NCBI RefSeq assembly: GCF_030813795.1
Contig: NZ_JAUSUX010000001.1
Span: 221,136 to 285,135 of the forward strand
Origin: Desulfofundulus luciae
Lineage (GTDB): Bacteria > Bacillota > Desulfotomaculia > Desulfotomaculales > Desulfovirgulaceae
Reading direction: 5' to 3'
Length of the DNA: 64,000 nucleotides
Shown: positions 1-9,125 of the stretch, piece after piece
How the letters are laid out: the number at the start of each line of letters is the position of its first letter
Numbering within the stretch: position 1 is the first letter of the stretch
Notes under the pieces: generated by a model
Told to the model about the DNA's origin: nothing
What the model saw: only the letters and a program-made list of their open reading frames with translations
Databases searched by the model: none
Program-made: the position numbers and the translations under genes

Positions 1-372
1 CCGGTGCCCGGTTACTCGTCCATTTCCTCGGGGTTTGGCTCCCGCCGCCACCCCATTCTGGGTTATGTGCGCTTGCATAACGGCATTGACATCCCGGCTC
101 CCACGGGTACGCCGGTGGTTGCCGCCGAGGAAGGAACGGTCATTTACGTTGGCTACATGAGCGGCTACGGCAATATGGTCATGCTGGATCACGGCGGTGG
201 GATAACCACCCTTTACGCCCACCTTTCGGCCCAACTGGTTTCTGTCGGCCAGGATGTGAAGAAAGGGCAAACCATTGCCCGGGTGGGCAGCACGGGAATG
301 TCCACCGGTCCCCACCTGCATTTTACCGTGATGGTCAACGGTTCGCCGGTGGATCCCACGGGTTATTTGTAA
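1..372 (+). CDS. M23-family peptidoglycan metalloendopeptidase, C-terminal part
   Basis: The reading frame is open at the left edge, so only the last 124 codons are present and the true start lies outside the window. The visible part is the LytM/M23 catalytic domain: the zinc-binding [14 protein letters not shown] segment (H..D) followed by YAH and the closing HLHF motif. Family enzymes cut peptide cross-links in peptidoglycan outside the membrane. In Firmicutes this gene often sits after ftsEX and just before a CtpA-type protease, as here, where the homologue is activated by FtsEX during cell-wall remodelling. The ftsEX link is an inference, because those genes would lie outside the window. 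The gene ends with TAA and is followed by a clear terminator. Confidence 0.9.
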   Translation, partial: PVPGYSSISSGFGSRRHPILGYVRLHNGIDIPAPTGTPVVAAEEGTVIYVGYMSGYGNMVMLDHGGGITTLYAHLSAQLVSVGQDVKKGQTIARVGSTGMSTGPHLHFTVMVNGSPVDPTGYL

Positions 373-384
373 CTGTGATCCCTG

Positions 385-426
385 CCGCGATTCCGGATAT
401 TCCGGAGCCGCGGTTTATTGTTTTTT
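385..426 (+). terminator. Rho-independent terminator after M23 peptidase
   Basis: The arms 385-397 and 401-413 form a long GC-rich hairpin with one mismatch and a three-base loop. A T-rich run (TTTATTGTTTTTT) follows directly. It lies 12 bases after the peptidase stop codon. Confidence 0.85.
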
Positions 427-492
427 CCCGGGTTTGAACCATTCCGGTTCATTTGTCCGGCAACTGTTGTAATTGCCCCGGCGTTGTTGTAG

Positions 493-498
493 TATAAT
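493..498 (+). promoter_or_regulatory. Candidate -10 box for ctpA
   Basis: A perfect TATAAT lies 45 bases before the ctpA start and after the upstream terminator, so a promoter is expected here. No good -35 hexamer is seen at 16-18 bases upstream (TTGTAA lies 20 bases away), so the call rests mainly on the -10 and its position. Confidence 0.4.
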
Positions 499-542
499 AC
501 GTGTGTACAGGAAAGATAAGGCAGGTGGGTGTCAAGGTGGGC

Positions 543-1703
543 ATGACAACTTATCACCGGACGAGGAACAGATGGATCCGCTGGCTGGCCGCCCTGAGTG
601 TCGTGGTTTTTTTAATTATCGCGGCTTTTGGGAGTGTGCTGGCCAGTAACTATAAGCACCTGGGGACCCTGTTCCAGGTTATTAGCCTGGTACGTACCAG
701 GTACCTGGAGCCCGTGAGTGCCACCACCCTGGTGGACGGGGCCATTCGCGGCCTGGTTGAGTCTTTAAACGATCCTTATTCGGTTTACCTGGACCCCGGG
801 GAATATGCCCGCTTGCAGGAGCAAATCCGGGGCAGCTTTGGCGGCCTGGGCATTCTGGTGGGCATCAAAGAAGAACACCTGACGGTGATGCGTTCCTACC
901 AGGGCACGCCGGCCTACCGAAAGGGGATCAAACAGGGGGATGTGATTATCCGCATTGACGGCCGGGATGCCCGGGGGATGGACCTGGATACGGCTGTGAG
1001 CCTGATGCGCGGGCCGGTGGGCACGGAGGTCAAACTGACCATTGCCCGCAAGGGAGTGCCTCAACCCTGGGATGTAAAGCTGGTCCGGGAGGAGATTAGC
1101 GTACCTACCGTGGAGGGCAGAATGATACCGGACAAAGGGATCGGTTATATTTCCCTGACCCAATTTACCGAAAAAACACCGGAAGAACTGGAGGCCACCA
1201 TTTCCCGCTTGAAAAAAGAAGGAATGCGGGCGGTTCTCCTGGACTTGCGCAACAATCCGGGGGGTGAGCTGCGCTCGGCAGTAAAGGTGGCCAGCTATTT
1301 TATCCCCAGGGGGCCGGTGGTTTACATCCAGTACCGTTCGGGCCGGGAGGAAACATATACCTCCGAAGGCAAAAACCTAAACCTGCCTCTGGTGGTGCTT
1401 ATTAACCGGGCCAGTGCCAGTGCCGCGGAGATTCTGGCCGGGGCCGTTAAAGACACCAGAGCAGGTATCCTGGTGGGGGAAAAAACCTTCGGCAAGGGCA
1501 TTGTGCAAACGGTATTTGATCTGGACAACGGTGCCGGTCTGAAACTAACCACGGCCCGTTACCTGACCCCCTCGCGCCACGACATCCATAAAAAAGGGAT
1601 TATGCCGGACGTGGTGGTGGAACAGGAGCCCCAGGCGGAAGTAGACCTGCAGCTGGAACGGGCCATTGAAATCCTGGAAAGCAAGATGACCAGAGCCGCC
1701 TGA
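543..1703 (+). CDS. ctpA: Carboxyl-terminal processing serine protease (S41/CtpA family)
   Basis: A membrane-anchored periplasm-side protease of about 386 residues. Domains in order: an N-terminal signal anchor (hydrophobic WLAALSVVVFLIIAAF), the S41 N-terminal helical region, a PDZ domain (GILVGIKEE... IRIDGRDA) and the S41 catalytic core. The catalytic serine is in INRASASAAE, with the lysine about 25 residues on in GEKTFGKG. Family members degrade or trim envelope proteins, often peptidoglycan hydrolases or their regulators, which fits the M23 peptidase upstream. The ATG at 543 was chosen because AAGGTGG lies just before it. An earlier in-frame GTG (501) is possible but would place extra charged residues ahead of the anchor. 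Confidence 0.92.
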   Translation: MTTYHRTRNRWIRWLAALSVVVFLIIAAFGSVLASNYKHLGTLFQVISLVRTRYLEPVSATTLVDGAIRGLVESLNDPYSVYLDPGEYARLQEQIRGSFGGLGILVGIKEEHLTVMRSYQGTPAYRKGIKQGDVIIRIDGRDARGMDLDTAVSLMRGPVGTEVKLTIARKGVPQPWDVKLVREEISVPTVEGRMIPDKGIGYISLTQFTEKTPEELEATISRLKKEGMRAVLLDLRNNPGGELRSAVKVASYFIPRGPVVYIQYRSGREETYTSEGKNLNLPLVVLINRASASAAEILAGAVKDTRAGILVGEKTFGKGIVQTVFDLDNGAGLKLTTARYLTPSRHDIHKKGIMPDVVVEQEPQAEVDLQLERAIEILESKMTRAA

Positions 1704-1724
1704 CGTGGAAAGAGTGGTGAAAAA

Positions 1725-2966
1725 ATGTTCCCCTTTAGCCAGATATTGCCGGCCATTATTGCCACCCTTGCCACTGTGTTTTTCGACCCCCTGTTCTGGG
1801 TGGTGGTGCTGCTGGTGGCCCTGCAGTACCGGCGCATGGCCGCCGCCAGGAGGGAATTTTTCGGTCTGCCGGGTACTGGCGGGGTGTGGCGTGATACCCT
1901 GGCCGCCACGGGGTACGGTCTTCTGGGCGGCCTTCTGGGCAGTTTCCTCATGGTGCTTATCGGGCTTTCCCTTACAGGCTCCGGGTTAATTTATCTCTGG
2001 CCGGTGGCCATTTTATTAATGCTGATCAATGCCCGGTTTCTTTGTTTTGCCTATGCCGGGGGGGTGCTGTCGCTCAGCAACCTCATTTTCGGCTTTCCGG
2101 AAGTACACATCGCCCAGGTGCTGGCCCTGGTGGCTGTTTTACACCTGGTGGAAAGCGCGCTGATTCTGGCCAGCGGCCACCTGGGAGCCGTACCGGTTTA
2201 TTTTAAATCGCCTGCAGGGCAGGTGATCGGTGGGTTTACTTTACAGCGTTTCTGGCCCATTCCCATTGTTGCCCTGGCTGTGGTCGGTCCGGCGGCGGTA
2301 CAGCAGGGGGTGGCCATGCCCGATTGGTGGCCCCTGCTCAAACCGGGAGTTAACGGTGATGCGAAGGATCTGGTCTACGCCCTCATCCCGGTGGTGGCCG
2401 GGCTCGGTTACGGGGACCTGGCCATTTCCCGCAGTCCGGGAGAGAAGAGCCGCCTTTCGGCCCTTTTTCTGGGTGCATATAGCCTCTGCCTGCTTCTCCT
2501 GGCGGTACTTTCCCAATATGTTCATGGTATGGCTTTTCTGGCCGCCCTCTTTTCCCCCCTGGGTCACGAAATGGTCATCTATATCGGCAAAAAAGTGGAA
2601 TTTTTGCGGCGCCCCCTCTTTGTACCCCCGCCCCGGGGGGTAGGGGTGCTGGACGTGGTACCGGACAGCCCGGCCTGGCGGGCGGGGATTCGCCCGGGTG
2701 ATGTGGTGTTGTTCCTGAACCAGCACCAGGTAAATTCCCGCCCCGAACTGGAGATGGCTCTGGCCAACGTTTGGGGTCCGGTGGAGGTGCAGTTCCTGCA
2801 CGGGCCGGAGCGGGCCTTTCACCGGGAGGTGGTCTTCCGGGCCCCGGGCCGGCCCTTTGGTTTTGTACCCGTACCTGACGGCAGTGAGGAAGCCGTCATG
2901 GACCTCTCCACCGCCGGCCCCCTGGGGCGCTGGTGGCAGGATTTCTGGCGGCGCATCAGGCGTTAA
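1725..2966 (+). CDS. Polytopic membrane protein with C-terminal PDZ domain (MinJ-like)
   Basis: A protein of 413 residues with several hydrophobic segments across residues about 1-285 and a PDZ domain at about 290-375 (GVGVLDVVPDSPAWRAGIRPGDVVLFLN). The arrangement resembles Bacillus MinJ, a cell-division topology factor, and uncharacterised PDZ membrane proteins that follow ctpA in many Firmicutes. It starts 21 bases after the ctpA stop with GAGTGGTG as ribosome site, so the two are probably co-transcribed. The membrane topology and PDZ are read directly; a division role is only inferred from resemblance. It could equally be a scaffold or partner for the neighbouring protease. Confidence 0.75.
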   Translation: MFPFSQILPAIIATLATVFFDPLFWVVVLLVALQYRRMAAARREFFGLPGTGGVWRDTLAATGYGLLGGLLGSFLMVLIGLSLTGSGLIYLWPVAILLMLINARFLCFAYAGGVLSLSNLIFGFPEVHIAQVLALVAVLHLVESALILASGHLGAVPVYFKSPAGQVIGGFTLQRFWPIPIVALAVVGPAAVQQGVAMPDWWPLLKPGVNGDAKDLVYALIPVVAGLGYGDLAISRSPGEKSRLSALFLGAYSLCLLLLAVLSQYVHGMAFLAALFSPLGHEMVIYIGKKVEFLRRPLFVPPPRGVGVLDVVPDSPAWRAGIRPGDVVLFLNQHQVNSRPELEMALANVWGPVEVQFLHGPERAFHREVVFRAPGRPFGFVPVPDGSEEAVMDLSTAGPLGRWWQDFWRRIRR

Positions 2967-3008
2967 TCTTTCTGCAGTACTGCCCTCGAAACCGGGTATA
3001 ATTTGCCG

Positions 3009-3038
3009 TTGACACTCGCCGGAAGCCGGGGCTATAAT
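3009..3038 (+). promoter_or_regulatory. Sigma-A type promoter for cooT
   Basis: Perfect TTGACA (3009-3014) and TATAAT (3033-3038) hexamers are separated by 18 bases, 26 bases before the cooT start codon. The element lies in the gap after the PDZ gene. Confidence 0.8.
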
Positions 3039-3063
3039 CGTTTATGAAAAGGTGGTGTGGCGT

Positions 3064-3255
3064 ATGTGTGAAGCAAACGCTTACCTGCGTAAGGACGGCA
3101 AAGAAGAACTCTTTTTAGAAAATGTGGACCGGGTGATCCCCCACGAGGACGGGATTTTGCTGGAGGACATCTTCGGGCGGCGCAAAATAGTGAAGGCCAA
3201 AATTGTGGAGCTGGCCCTGGTGGATCACCGCATTATTTTAGAGAAAGAAGAATAA
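3064..3255 (+). CDS. cooT: CooT-family nickel-binding protein
   Basis: A 63-residue protein beginning MCEANAYL, the signature of the CooT family. In Rhodospirillum rubrum, CooT is a small homodimer that binds one nickel through Cys2 and serves maturation of nickel carbon monoxide dehydrogenase. Cys2 is present here. The rest (hydrophobic strands, ILLEDIFGRRKIV, acidic tail) matches the compact SH3-like fold of the family. The ATG at 3064 is chosen because it places the conserved Cys at position 2 and has AAGGTGGTG upstream. A frame-compatible GTG at 3052 lies inside that ribosome site. It has its own promoter and terminator, so it is monocistronic. No CO dehydrogenase gene is visible nearby. 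Confidence 0.85.
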   Translation: MCEANAYLRKDGKEELFLENVDRVIPHEDGILLEDIFGRRKIVKAKIVELALVDHRIILEKEE

Positions 3256-3280
3256 GCAGCATGACAAAGGCTTAAAGCGA

Positions 3281-3309
3281 AAGGGGCAGTGAAACCTGCC
3301 CTTTTTCTT
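3281..3309 (+). terminator. Rho-independent terminator after cooT
   Basis: AAGGGGCAG and CTGCCCTTT pair around a short loop, followed by a T run. It lies 26 bases after the cooT stop. Confidence 0.85.
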
Positions 3310-3396
3310 TAGTGGCGTAGCGAGCGGAGCGAACGGCGTATAAACAGGCATACAGTTATTTTTTCCGGGTTAGTCTTTAATGGCGGGGTGAGATAG

Positions 3397-4035
3397 TTGT
3401 TCTGGTTGCAGGAAAGCCTGTTCGGCGACCCCGGGTGGGATCTCTCCGGGATAAACGATATGGCCGTCCTGGAAGAAAAGGTCAAAACATGCAACCGCTG
3501 CGGCCTGCGGGCGGGCTGCCAGGGAGTGGTTTTTGGCGAGGGCAACCCCGCGGCCAAGGTGGTGCTCTGCGGAGAAGGGCCGGGGGCTGATGAAGATCGT
3601 TTGGGCCGGCCCTTTGTGGGAAAAGCCGGCCAATTGCTGGACAAGATTTTAGAGGCCTGCGGCTTCGGGCGTTTTGAGCATGTTTACATACTGAACACCG
3701 TAAAATGCCGGCCTCCCGGCAACCGGATACCCACCGAGGAGGAGCGGGCGGCCTGCCGTCCCAACCTGGAGGCCCAGTTGCGCATTTTACAGCCCCGGAT
3801 CATGGTCCTGCTGGGAGCCACCGCCCTGCAGGCCGTCCTGGATCCCCGGGGGCGCATTACCCGGGACCGGGGGCGCTGGGTGGAAAAAAACGGGGTCTGG
3901 ATCATGCCCACCTATCACCCGGCGGCCTTGCTGCGCAATCCCAACTTGAAAAGGGATACGTGGGAAGATTTCAAGCAGGTGGTGGCCAAGTACCGGGAGC
4001 TGATCGACCCCAACCACTACTCTCCCCACTGCTGA
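3397..4035 (+). CDS. Family-4 uracil-DNA glycosylase (4Fe-4S)
   Basis: Removes uracil from DNA, the first step of base excision repair after cytosine deamination. The 212-residue protein has the family-4 pattern: CNRC, then GEGPGADEDRLGRPF with the uracil-binding and water-activating loop, VKCRPPGN and AACRPNL supplying the other two cluster cysteines, and the HPAALLRN motif near the C-terminus. Family-4 enzymes are common in thermophiles and anaerobes. The TTG at 3397 is favoured by GGCGGGGTGAG at 3382-3392; the first ATG (3460) would leave little room before the first Cys pair. The gene stands alone, with no partner repair gene adjacent until the uvr genes at 7 kb. Confidence 0.88.
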   Translation: MFWLQESLFGDPGWDLSGINDMAVLEEKVKTCNRCGLRAGCQGVVFGEGNPAAKVVLCGEGPGADEDRLGRPFVGKAGQLLDKILEACGFGRFEHVYILNTVKCRPPGNRIPTEEERAACRPNLEAQLRILQPRIMVLLGATALQAVLDPRGRITRDRGRWVEKNGVWIMPTYHPAALLRNPNLKRDTWEDFKQVVAKYRELIDPNHYSPHC

Positions 4036-4174
4036 AATTGCCACGGCGCGACGAGGGACGGCCGTTACCTGTACGAAAAAACAAGGCCGGTCCGAAGTAA
4101 GCCGCGGTGTACCTCTTACGCGGAACATATGAGTGAGCGGGATAAAGCCGCAACTTAAGCGAGTTGGCTAACAC

Positions 4175-4468
4175 TTAGCTAGTAGTTCTGACAGGTCCCG
4201 GCAGGTCCGGCGGCCAGGCGGTAACGCCCCTGCGCCGGGCCTGGATTAAAAGCGCGATGAATCTCCGCTCCGCAGTATTAATCTTGAAAATTACATAATC
4301 AACCATTTCATTGTCCACCAGGTGAAATTCCCTTAAGGCTTCCTGCCAGTCCCGGCGGGCCTCGTCAATGATCTCCACCAGGGTGGGCATCCGGCGCTGG
4401 CAAAACGAATCCATCCATCTTAAAAAGCTCCTGAGCAGTGATTTCCAGAGAACCAGCAGTTTATTCAA
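4175..4468 (-). CDS. DUF2508 family protein
   Basis: A 97-residue, mostly helical protein of unknown function. The central stretch (ARRDWQEALREFHLVDN, then VDYVIFKINTAERRFIALL) fits the DUF2508 pattern of small Firmicute proteins such as Bacillus YaaL, usually encoded next to recR or bofA. Here it is on its own, opposite in direction to its neighbours and converging with the uracil-DNA glycosylase. The start is a TTG preceded by GGGAGGTGG. No cellular role can be assigned. Confidence 0.7.
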   Translation of the reverse strand: MNKLLVLWKSLLRSFLRWMDSFCQRRMPTLVEIIDEARRDWQEALREFHLVDNEMVDYVIFKINTAERRFIALLIQARRRGVTAWPPDLPGPVRTTS

Positions 4469-4506
4469 GTGGGACCACCTCCCATAACCTATGGTTATGA
4501 GCCTGT

Positions 4507-4530
4507 AGCCCCCTGTAGAAGGGCTTTTTT
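4507..4530 (+). terminator. Small hairpin with T run, orphan
   Basis: AGCCC and GGGCT form a five-base-pair stem followed by six Ts. No plus-strand gene ends just before it, because the DUF2508 gene reads the other way. It may be a short terminator for an undetected transcript or chance. The stem is weak. Confidence 0.3.
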
Positions 4531-4690
4531 GTTGAACGCAAAAAACCCAATAATCAATTATATTTCCAGCGGCACATAAGCATAATACGCTTTAAGGATG
4601 CATTCCACGCGAGGCAATTTCGGATTCATCAAGAACTGGGGATATTTCAGATGGTAACTTACCTGGACTTTCACTGCAGGGGGCTTGAGA

Positions 4691-6190
4691 ATGATGGGCC
4701 GGTACGCCGGGTGGAAGAGGGCCGGGCTGCCTGTTTTCCTGGCCGCCTTGCTGATGTTAACCGGATGTCCCGGGCGGGGTGAAGAGCAGCAAATAACCCC
4801 CCAGTTGCGGATTGCCGTTAGCCTGGCCGATATGCAGCGGGACGGCAACCAGATCATCAAGCAGGTGATGAACCGGCGCAGGCGTGAGGAAAAGGTGGTC
4901 ATCACCTGGCTGGATGCGAAAAACGATCCCGTGCAGCAGGAAAAACAGTTGCAGCAGCTTGCCGGGCGGCGGGTTAAAGCCGTGGTACTTCAGGCGGTGG
5001 ACCCGGCGGGTGCCCCCCGTCTTGTGCGGCAGCTCGTACAGAATAATATCAAGGTGGTGGCCCTGGAAACCCTGCCCACCAATACCCCGGTGGATGCCTA
5101 CGTGGCCTCAGATCACGCCAGGGCGGGAGAGCTGCAGGCCCGGTTCATTGACGAGGCCCTGCGGCAGGCCGCCGGTATGCCTGCCGGGCCGGGAACTTCC
5201 TCCGGCGGCCAGGGCCGGGGGGGCGGCCAGGGCGATCAGGCCAGCGGCAGCCAGGGGCAGGGTGCCGCCCAGATGACCATGCCCGGCAGGCAGCTTCCTT
5301 CCAGACGACCCCTTAACGTAATGATCCTGGCCGGTGATCCCCGGGACAACGTTACCCGGGAAGTTATGGCCGCGGCCCGGAAAGCGCTGGAGGCCAACCC
5401 TCAGGTGCGGGTGGTGGAAGAGGCCCGGCAACCGGGAAATCAGCCGGCCATGGCCAGCCTTGCCGTGCAGCAGGCCCTGGCCAAGTTCAACAATAAAATT
5501 GATATTATTCTGGCCAGTGACAGTCGGCTGGCCATAGCCGCGGTGGAGGTCCTCAAAGCCGCGGGCTTAAACAACCGCGTGCTTACAGTGGGGGTGGGGG
5601 CCGATAGGGAGGCTTCCCGGGCCCTGCTGGCCGGGGAGCACGATGCGGAAGTGGACACCAGGCCCGATTTGCTGGGGCAGTACGCCCTGGACGCGGCGGT
5701 AGGCCTGGCCAAAACAGGGCACTGGCAGTACGACACCCGGGTGACCAGCGGCGATTACAGCATTCCGGCCCGTATTGTACCCGTGCGGTTGATTCAGTCC
5801 GCCAACGCTTATTTGCTGCAGGAGCGCTGGGGAAAAGAAGTAGTCCACAAGCAGGGCGGCACCCGGAGCCAGGGTGAAAGTCAAACTGGAGGAAGCGATC
5901 AGAGCGGGGGTTCCTCCGAACAGGATAGTCAACAGGCTCAGGGGGGCGACCAGGGCGGCCAGGCCGGTGGGGGTAAACAAAAGCCCCGCACCACTTTGCG
6001 CATTACCACCCGCGAGGGGAAAACGGTGGAGGTGCAGATACAGGGCGAGGTGGAGCGCATTGAAAGTATGGAGGGCGGCCGGGCCGGCCTCCAGCAGCAA
6101 ATGCCCATGCCGGCTGGAGGAGCCGGCGGCGGTGGCGGCGGTCCCGGCGGAGGAGGCGCCGGCGGTGGAGGCGGTGGAGGCGGTATGTAA
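4691..6190 (+). CDS. Lone periplasmic-binding-protein-type lipoprotein with Gln/Gly-rich inserts
   Basis: An exported lipoprotein of about 499 residues: basic start, hydrophobic stretch and lipobox LTGC near residue 25. The mature part resembles type-1 sugar-binding proteins of ABC transporters (LRIAVSLADMQRDGNQIIKQ, VKAVVLQAVDPAG, DIILASDSRLAIAAVEVLKA). Three low-complexity segments are unusual: a Gly/Gln/Ser insert in mid-protein, a Ser/Gln/Gly linker, and an almost pure glycine tail that ends in Met. No permease or ATPase gene is adjacent, so it may be a sensor or an orphan binding protein. ATG 4691 follows a G-rich ribosome site; an upstream TTG (4685) is also in frame. A strong terminator follows. 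Confidence 0.75.
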   Translation: MMGRYAGWKRAGLPVFLAALLMLTGCPGRGEEQQITPQLRIAVSLADMQRDGNQIIKQVMNRRRREEKVVITWLDAKNDPVQQEKQLQQLAGRRVKAVVLQAVDPAGAPRLVRQLVQNNIKVVALETLPTNTPVDAYVASDHARAGELQARFIDEALRQAAGMPAGPGTSSGGQGRGGGQGDQASGSQGQGAAQMTMPGRQLPSRRPLNVMILAGDPRDNVTREVMAAARKALEANPQVRVVEEARQPGNQPAMASLAVQQALAKFNNKIDIILASDSRLAIAAVEVLKAAGLNNRVLTVGVGADREASRALLAGEHDAEVDTRPDLLGQYALDAAVGLAKTGHWQYDTRVTSGDYSIPARIVPVRLIQSANAYLLQERWGKEVVHKQGGTRSQGESQTGGSDQSGGSSEQDSQQAQGGDQGGQAGGGKQKPRTTLRITTREGKTVEVQIQGEVERIESMEGGRAGLQQQMPMPAGGAGGGGGGPGGGGAGGGGGGGGM

Positions 6191-6225
6191 GCAAAGCGGC
6201 ACTGCCTTTGAAAAAACTGGATAAC

Positions 6226-6263
6226 AAAAGACCATCTCCCCGGGAAGAGGAGATGGTCTTTTT
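6226..6263 (+). terminator. Strong terminator after the lipoprotein gene
   Basis: A perfect 14-base stem (6226-6239 with 6249-6262) containing GACCATCTCC, with its 3' arm ending in TCTTTTT. Confidence 0.92.
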
Positions 6264-6291
6264 GCACCCGGACCGCAAAATATAGTATAAT
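6262..6291 (+). promoter_or_regulatory. Promoter for the Cys-cluster protein (and possibly uvrB)
   Basis: TTGCAC (6262-6267) and TATAAT (6286-6291) are 18 bases apart and lie directly after the preceding terminator. Confidence 0.65.
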
Positions 6292-6346
6292 ACTTCGTTA
6301 CAGGGCAATCTGGTTATCTGGTTACTTAACGGGAGGAGAACCCCTT

Positions 6347-7039
6347 TTGAAAGTACGCATCAACGACTGCCTTCTGGGCGGAAAGCCGGCCTATGATGTT
6401 CAAATAATTGACGAAGGCGCCACGGTGCAGGATTACCTGGATGCCTTAAACGATTTTATCCGGGAACACTGTCCTCCCTGCAACGGCTGCACCGGATGCT
6501 GCTGGGAGCGGGTCCCCCTTACCTACCCCGATGTGGCTGCTTTCCTGCGGGACGGCCGGTTCGGGCGGCAGTTCCAGGGGCTGCCCGCGGCCCTGTCATC
6601 CTTCCTGCAGCAGTACGGTTACGTTTACGTAGAAGGGCCGGTGGTGGACATCAGCCTGGGGTTTAAATCCGACGGCTCCTGCATTTTCCTGGATACCCGG
6701 CGGGGCCGGTGCTCCATTTATCGCCTGCGCCCCATGGTCTGCCAGACCTACATCTGCCGCCGGGCCACCTGGCGGGCCAGGGAGCTCAGGGGCGTGGTGG
6801 TGAATGCCGGCATGGATGAACTGGTCCGGCGCTGGCTCCTGGAGGGCCGCCGCTGCGGCCGGCCGCCGGTGATCCACGAAGGCCGGCGGCCCCACCCCCG
6901 CCTGCGGGATTACCATCCCGGAGCTTTCAGCGGCAGGGAGCGTTTTGCAGAGGTCCGGTTGAAGAGTCTCTGCCCGCCCGGGCTGTGGCGGGAATTGTAT
7001 TGTTTGCCTGGAACTGGCTCCAGCCCCATTGACAGGTAA
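6347..7039 (+). CDS. YkgJ-type cysteine-cluster protein
   Basis: A 230-residue protein with the Zn/Fe-chelating Cys cluster of the YkgJ/UPF0153 family: CPPCNGCTGCC near residues 43-53, later SCIFLD, RCSIYRLRPMVC and CRR. Such proteins are thought to hold an Fe-S or zinc centre; the biochemical role is unknown. The start is TTG with GGGAGGAGAACCCC before it. The C-terminal third is Arg/Pro-rich and not recognisable. It lies 42 bases upstream of uvrB without a terminator, so it may be co-transcribed with it. Confidence 0.8.
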   Translation: MKVRINDCLLGGKPAYDVQIIDEGATVQDYLDALNDFIREHCPPCNGCTGCCWERVPLTYPDVAAFLRDGRFGRQFQGLPAALSSFLQQYGYVYVEGPVVDISLGFKSDGSCIFLDTRRGRCSIYRLRPMVCQTYICRRATWRARELRGVVVNAGMDELVRRWLLEGRRCGRPPVIHEGRRPHPRLRDYHPGAFSGRERFAEVRLKSLCPPGLWRELYCLPGTGSSPIDR

Positions 7040-7081
7040 TTAAAAGGGGGATAGAATCAATTAAGAAGCGGGGTGGTAAAG

Positions 7082-9124
7082 TTGTCTTACCAGGAGCGTC
7101 CTTTCAAACTGAAATCGGATTTCCAGCCCCGGGGCGACCAGCCCGGGGCCATTGCCCGGCTGGTGGAAGGGCTGCAAAAGGGCTACCCCATGCAAACCCT
7201 TTTGGGTGTCACCGGTTCCGGGAAGACCTATACCATGGCCCAGGTAATCCAGACGGTGCAGCGCCCCACCCTGGTGCTGGCCCCCAACAAGACCCTGGCC
7301 GCCCAGCTCTGCAGCGAGTTCCGGGAGTTTTTTCCCGAGAACGCGGTAGAATACTTTATCAGCTATTATGACTATTACCAGCCCGAAGCCTATATACCGC
7401 AGACGGATACCTATATCGAAAAGGATTCCTCCATCAACGACGAGATAGATAAGCTGCGCCACTCGGCCACCTGCGCCCTTTTTGAGCGGCGGGACGTGAT
7501 CATTGTAGCCAGCGTATCCTGCATCTACGGTTTGGGTGACCCCGAGGAATACCGCACCCTGGTGCTCTCCTTGCGCAAGGGAGGTACCTATGACCGGGAT
7601 GCGGTGCTGCGCAAGCTGGTGGAGATCCAGTACGAGCGCAACGATGTGAACTTCACCCGGGGAAAATTCCGGGTGCTGGGGGATGTGGTGGAGGTCTTCC
7701 CCGCCTCCTACACCGAAAAGGCCATCCGTATCGATTTCTTCGGGGACGAAATCGAGCGGTTGCTGGAGTTCGACGTGCTCACCGGGGAGATCATCGGGGA
7801 ACGCCAGCACGTGTCCATCTTCCCGGCCAGCCACTACACCGTTTCCCGGCCCCGCATGGAAAGGGCCATCGCGGCCATTGAGGCCGAACTGGAGGAGAGG
7901 CTGGCCGAGCTGAGGAAACAGGGCAAATTGCTGGAGGCCCAGCGGCTGGAACAGCGGACCCGGTACGACATCGAGATGATGCGGGAGATGGGTTACTGCA
8001 AGGGTATTGAGAACTACTCCCGCCACCTGACGGGCCGGGCTCCCGGGGAGCCCCCCTATACCCTGCTGGACTACTTCCCCCAGGACTTCCTGCTCTTCAT
8101 TGACGAGTCCCACGTGGCGGTGCCCCAGGTGCGGGGGATGTACGAGGGCGACCGCTCCCGCAAGGCGGCCCTGGTGGAATACGGCTTCCGCCTGCCCTCG
8201 GCCTTTGACAACCGGCCCCTCAAGTTTGAGGAGTTCGAGCGGAAGATCAACCAGGTCATCTTCGTCTCCGCCACCCCCGGCCCCTATGAACTGGAGCGCA
8301 GCAGCCAGGTGGTGGAGCAGATCATCCGGCCCACCGGGCTGGTGGACCCCGAGCTTTCGGTGCGACCCACCCGGGGCCAGATTGACGACCTGGTGGCGGA
8401 GATCCGGCAGCGGGTGGCCAAAAACCAGCGGGTGCTGGTGACCACCCTGACCAAGAAAATGGCCGAGGATCTCACCGACTACCTGCGGGAGCTGGGCATC
8501 AGGGTGCGCTATATGCACTCGGAGATCAACGCCATCGAGCGCATGGAAATTGTGCGGGACCTGCGCCTGGGGGTCTTTGACGTGCTGGTGGGGATCAACC
8601 TTTTGCGGGAGGGCCTGGACCTGCCCGAGGTCAGCCTGGTGGCCATCCTGGATGCCGACAAGGAGGGCTACCTGCGCTCCGAGCGCTCCCTGATCCAGAC
8701 CATCGGCCGGGCCGCCCGCAACGCGGAGGGCAAGGTGATCCTCTATGCCGATCGCATTACCGAATCCATGGACCGGGCAATCAAGGAAACAGAACGCCGG
8801 CGCCGGATCCAGATGGAATATAACCAGAAACACGGCATTATCCCCCGCACGGTGGTCAAGGGGGTGCGGGACGTGATTGAGGCCACGCGTGTGGCGGAGC
8901 CAAAGGCCGCTTACCAGGCCAAGGATAAGCCCCGGCCGAAGAAGCGGACCAGGAAAGAGCTGAAGCAATTGATTGCCCGCCTGGAAAAGGAAATGCGGGA
9001 AGCCGCCCGCCATCTGGAGTTCGAAAAGGCGGCGGAGCTGCGGGATGCGATCATCGAATTGCGGCTGGAGCTCCAGGGACTCGACAGGCGCCTGGTGCCC
9101 GTAGGGGAAGTGGTGGGGGAGTAG
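7082..9124 (+). CDS. uvrB: UvrABC excinuclease subunit B
   Basis: The damage-verifying helicase-like subunit of nucleotide excision repair. UvrA loads it on DNA and it then recruits UvrC. Visible motifs: Walker A GVTGSGKT, the beta-hairpin region [17 protein letters not shown], helicase motifs V and VI ([19 protein letters not shown]) and the C-terminal UVR coiled-coil ([22 protein letters not shown]) that contacts UvrC. The length of about 680 residues is normal. The TTG at 7082 is preferred because GGGGTGG is placed just before it; the in-frame GTG at 7073 lies inside that site. No SOS box is evident upstream. Confidence 0.97.
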   Translation: MSYQERPFKLKSDFQPRGDQPGAIARLVEGLQKGYPMQTLLGVTGSGKTYTMAQVIQTVQRPTLVLAPNKTLAAQLCSEFREFFPENAVEYFISYYDYYQPEAYIPQTDTYIEKDSSINDEIDKLRHSATCALFERRDVIIVASVSCIYGLGDPEEYRTLVLSLRKGGTYDRDAVLRKLVEIQYERNDVNFTRGKFRVLGDVVEVFPASYTEKAIRIDFFGDEIERLLEFDVLTGEIIGERQHVSIFPASHYTVSRPRMERAIAAIEAELEERLAELRKQGKLLEAQRLEQRTRYDIEMMREMGYCKGIENYSRHLTGRAPGEPPYTLLDYFPQDFLLFIDESHVAVPQVRGMYEGDRSRKAALVEYGFRLPSAFDNRPLKFEEFERKINQVIFVSATPGPYELERSSQVVEQIIRPTGLVDPELSVRPTRGQIDDLVAEIRQRVAKNQRVLVTTLTKKMAEDLTDYLRELGIRVRYMHSEINAIERMEIVRDLRLGVFDVLVGINLLREGLDLPEVSLVAILDADKEGYLRSERSLIQTIGRAARNAEGKVILYADRITESMDRAIKETERRRRIQMEYNQKHGIIPRTVVKGVRDVIEATRVAEPKAAYQAKDKPRPKKRTRKELKQLIARLEKEMREAARHLEFEKAAELRDAIIELRLELQGLDRRLVPVGEVVGE

Positions 9125-9125
9125 A

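Noticed and set aside
6120..6190. Glycine-codon tract as a coding microsatellite with phase variation
   Set aside because: The repeat units are irregular (mixed GGC, GGT, GGA), so slippage-driven frame switching is not supported by sequence alone.
7061..9013. 650-codon open frame on the minus strand opposite uvrB
   Set aside because: It mirrors the codon pattern of a GC-rich gene, has no recognisable domains and is His/Gly/Gln-rich in the way antisense frames usually are. UvrB on the other strand is certain.
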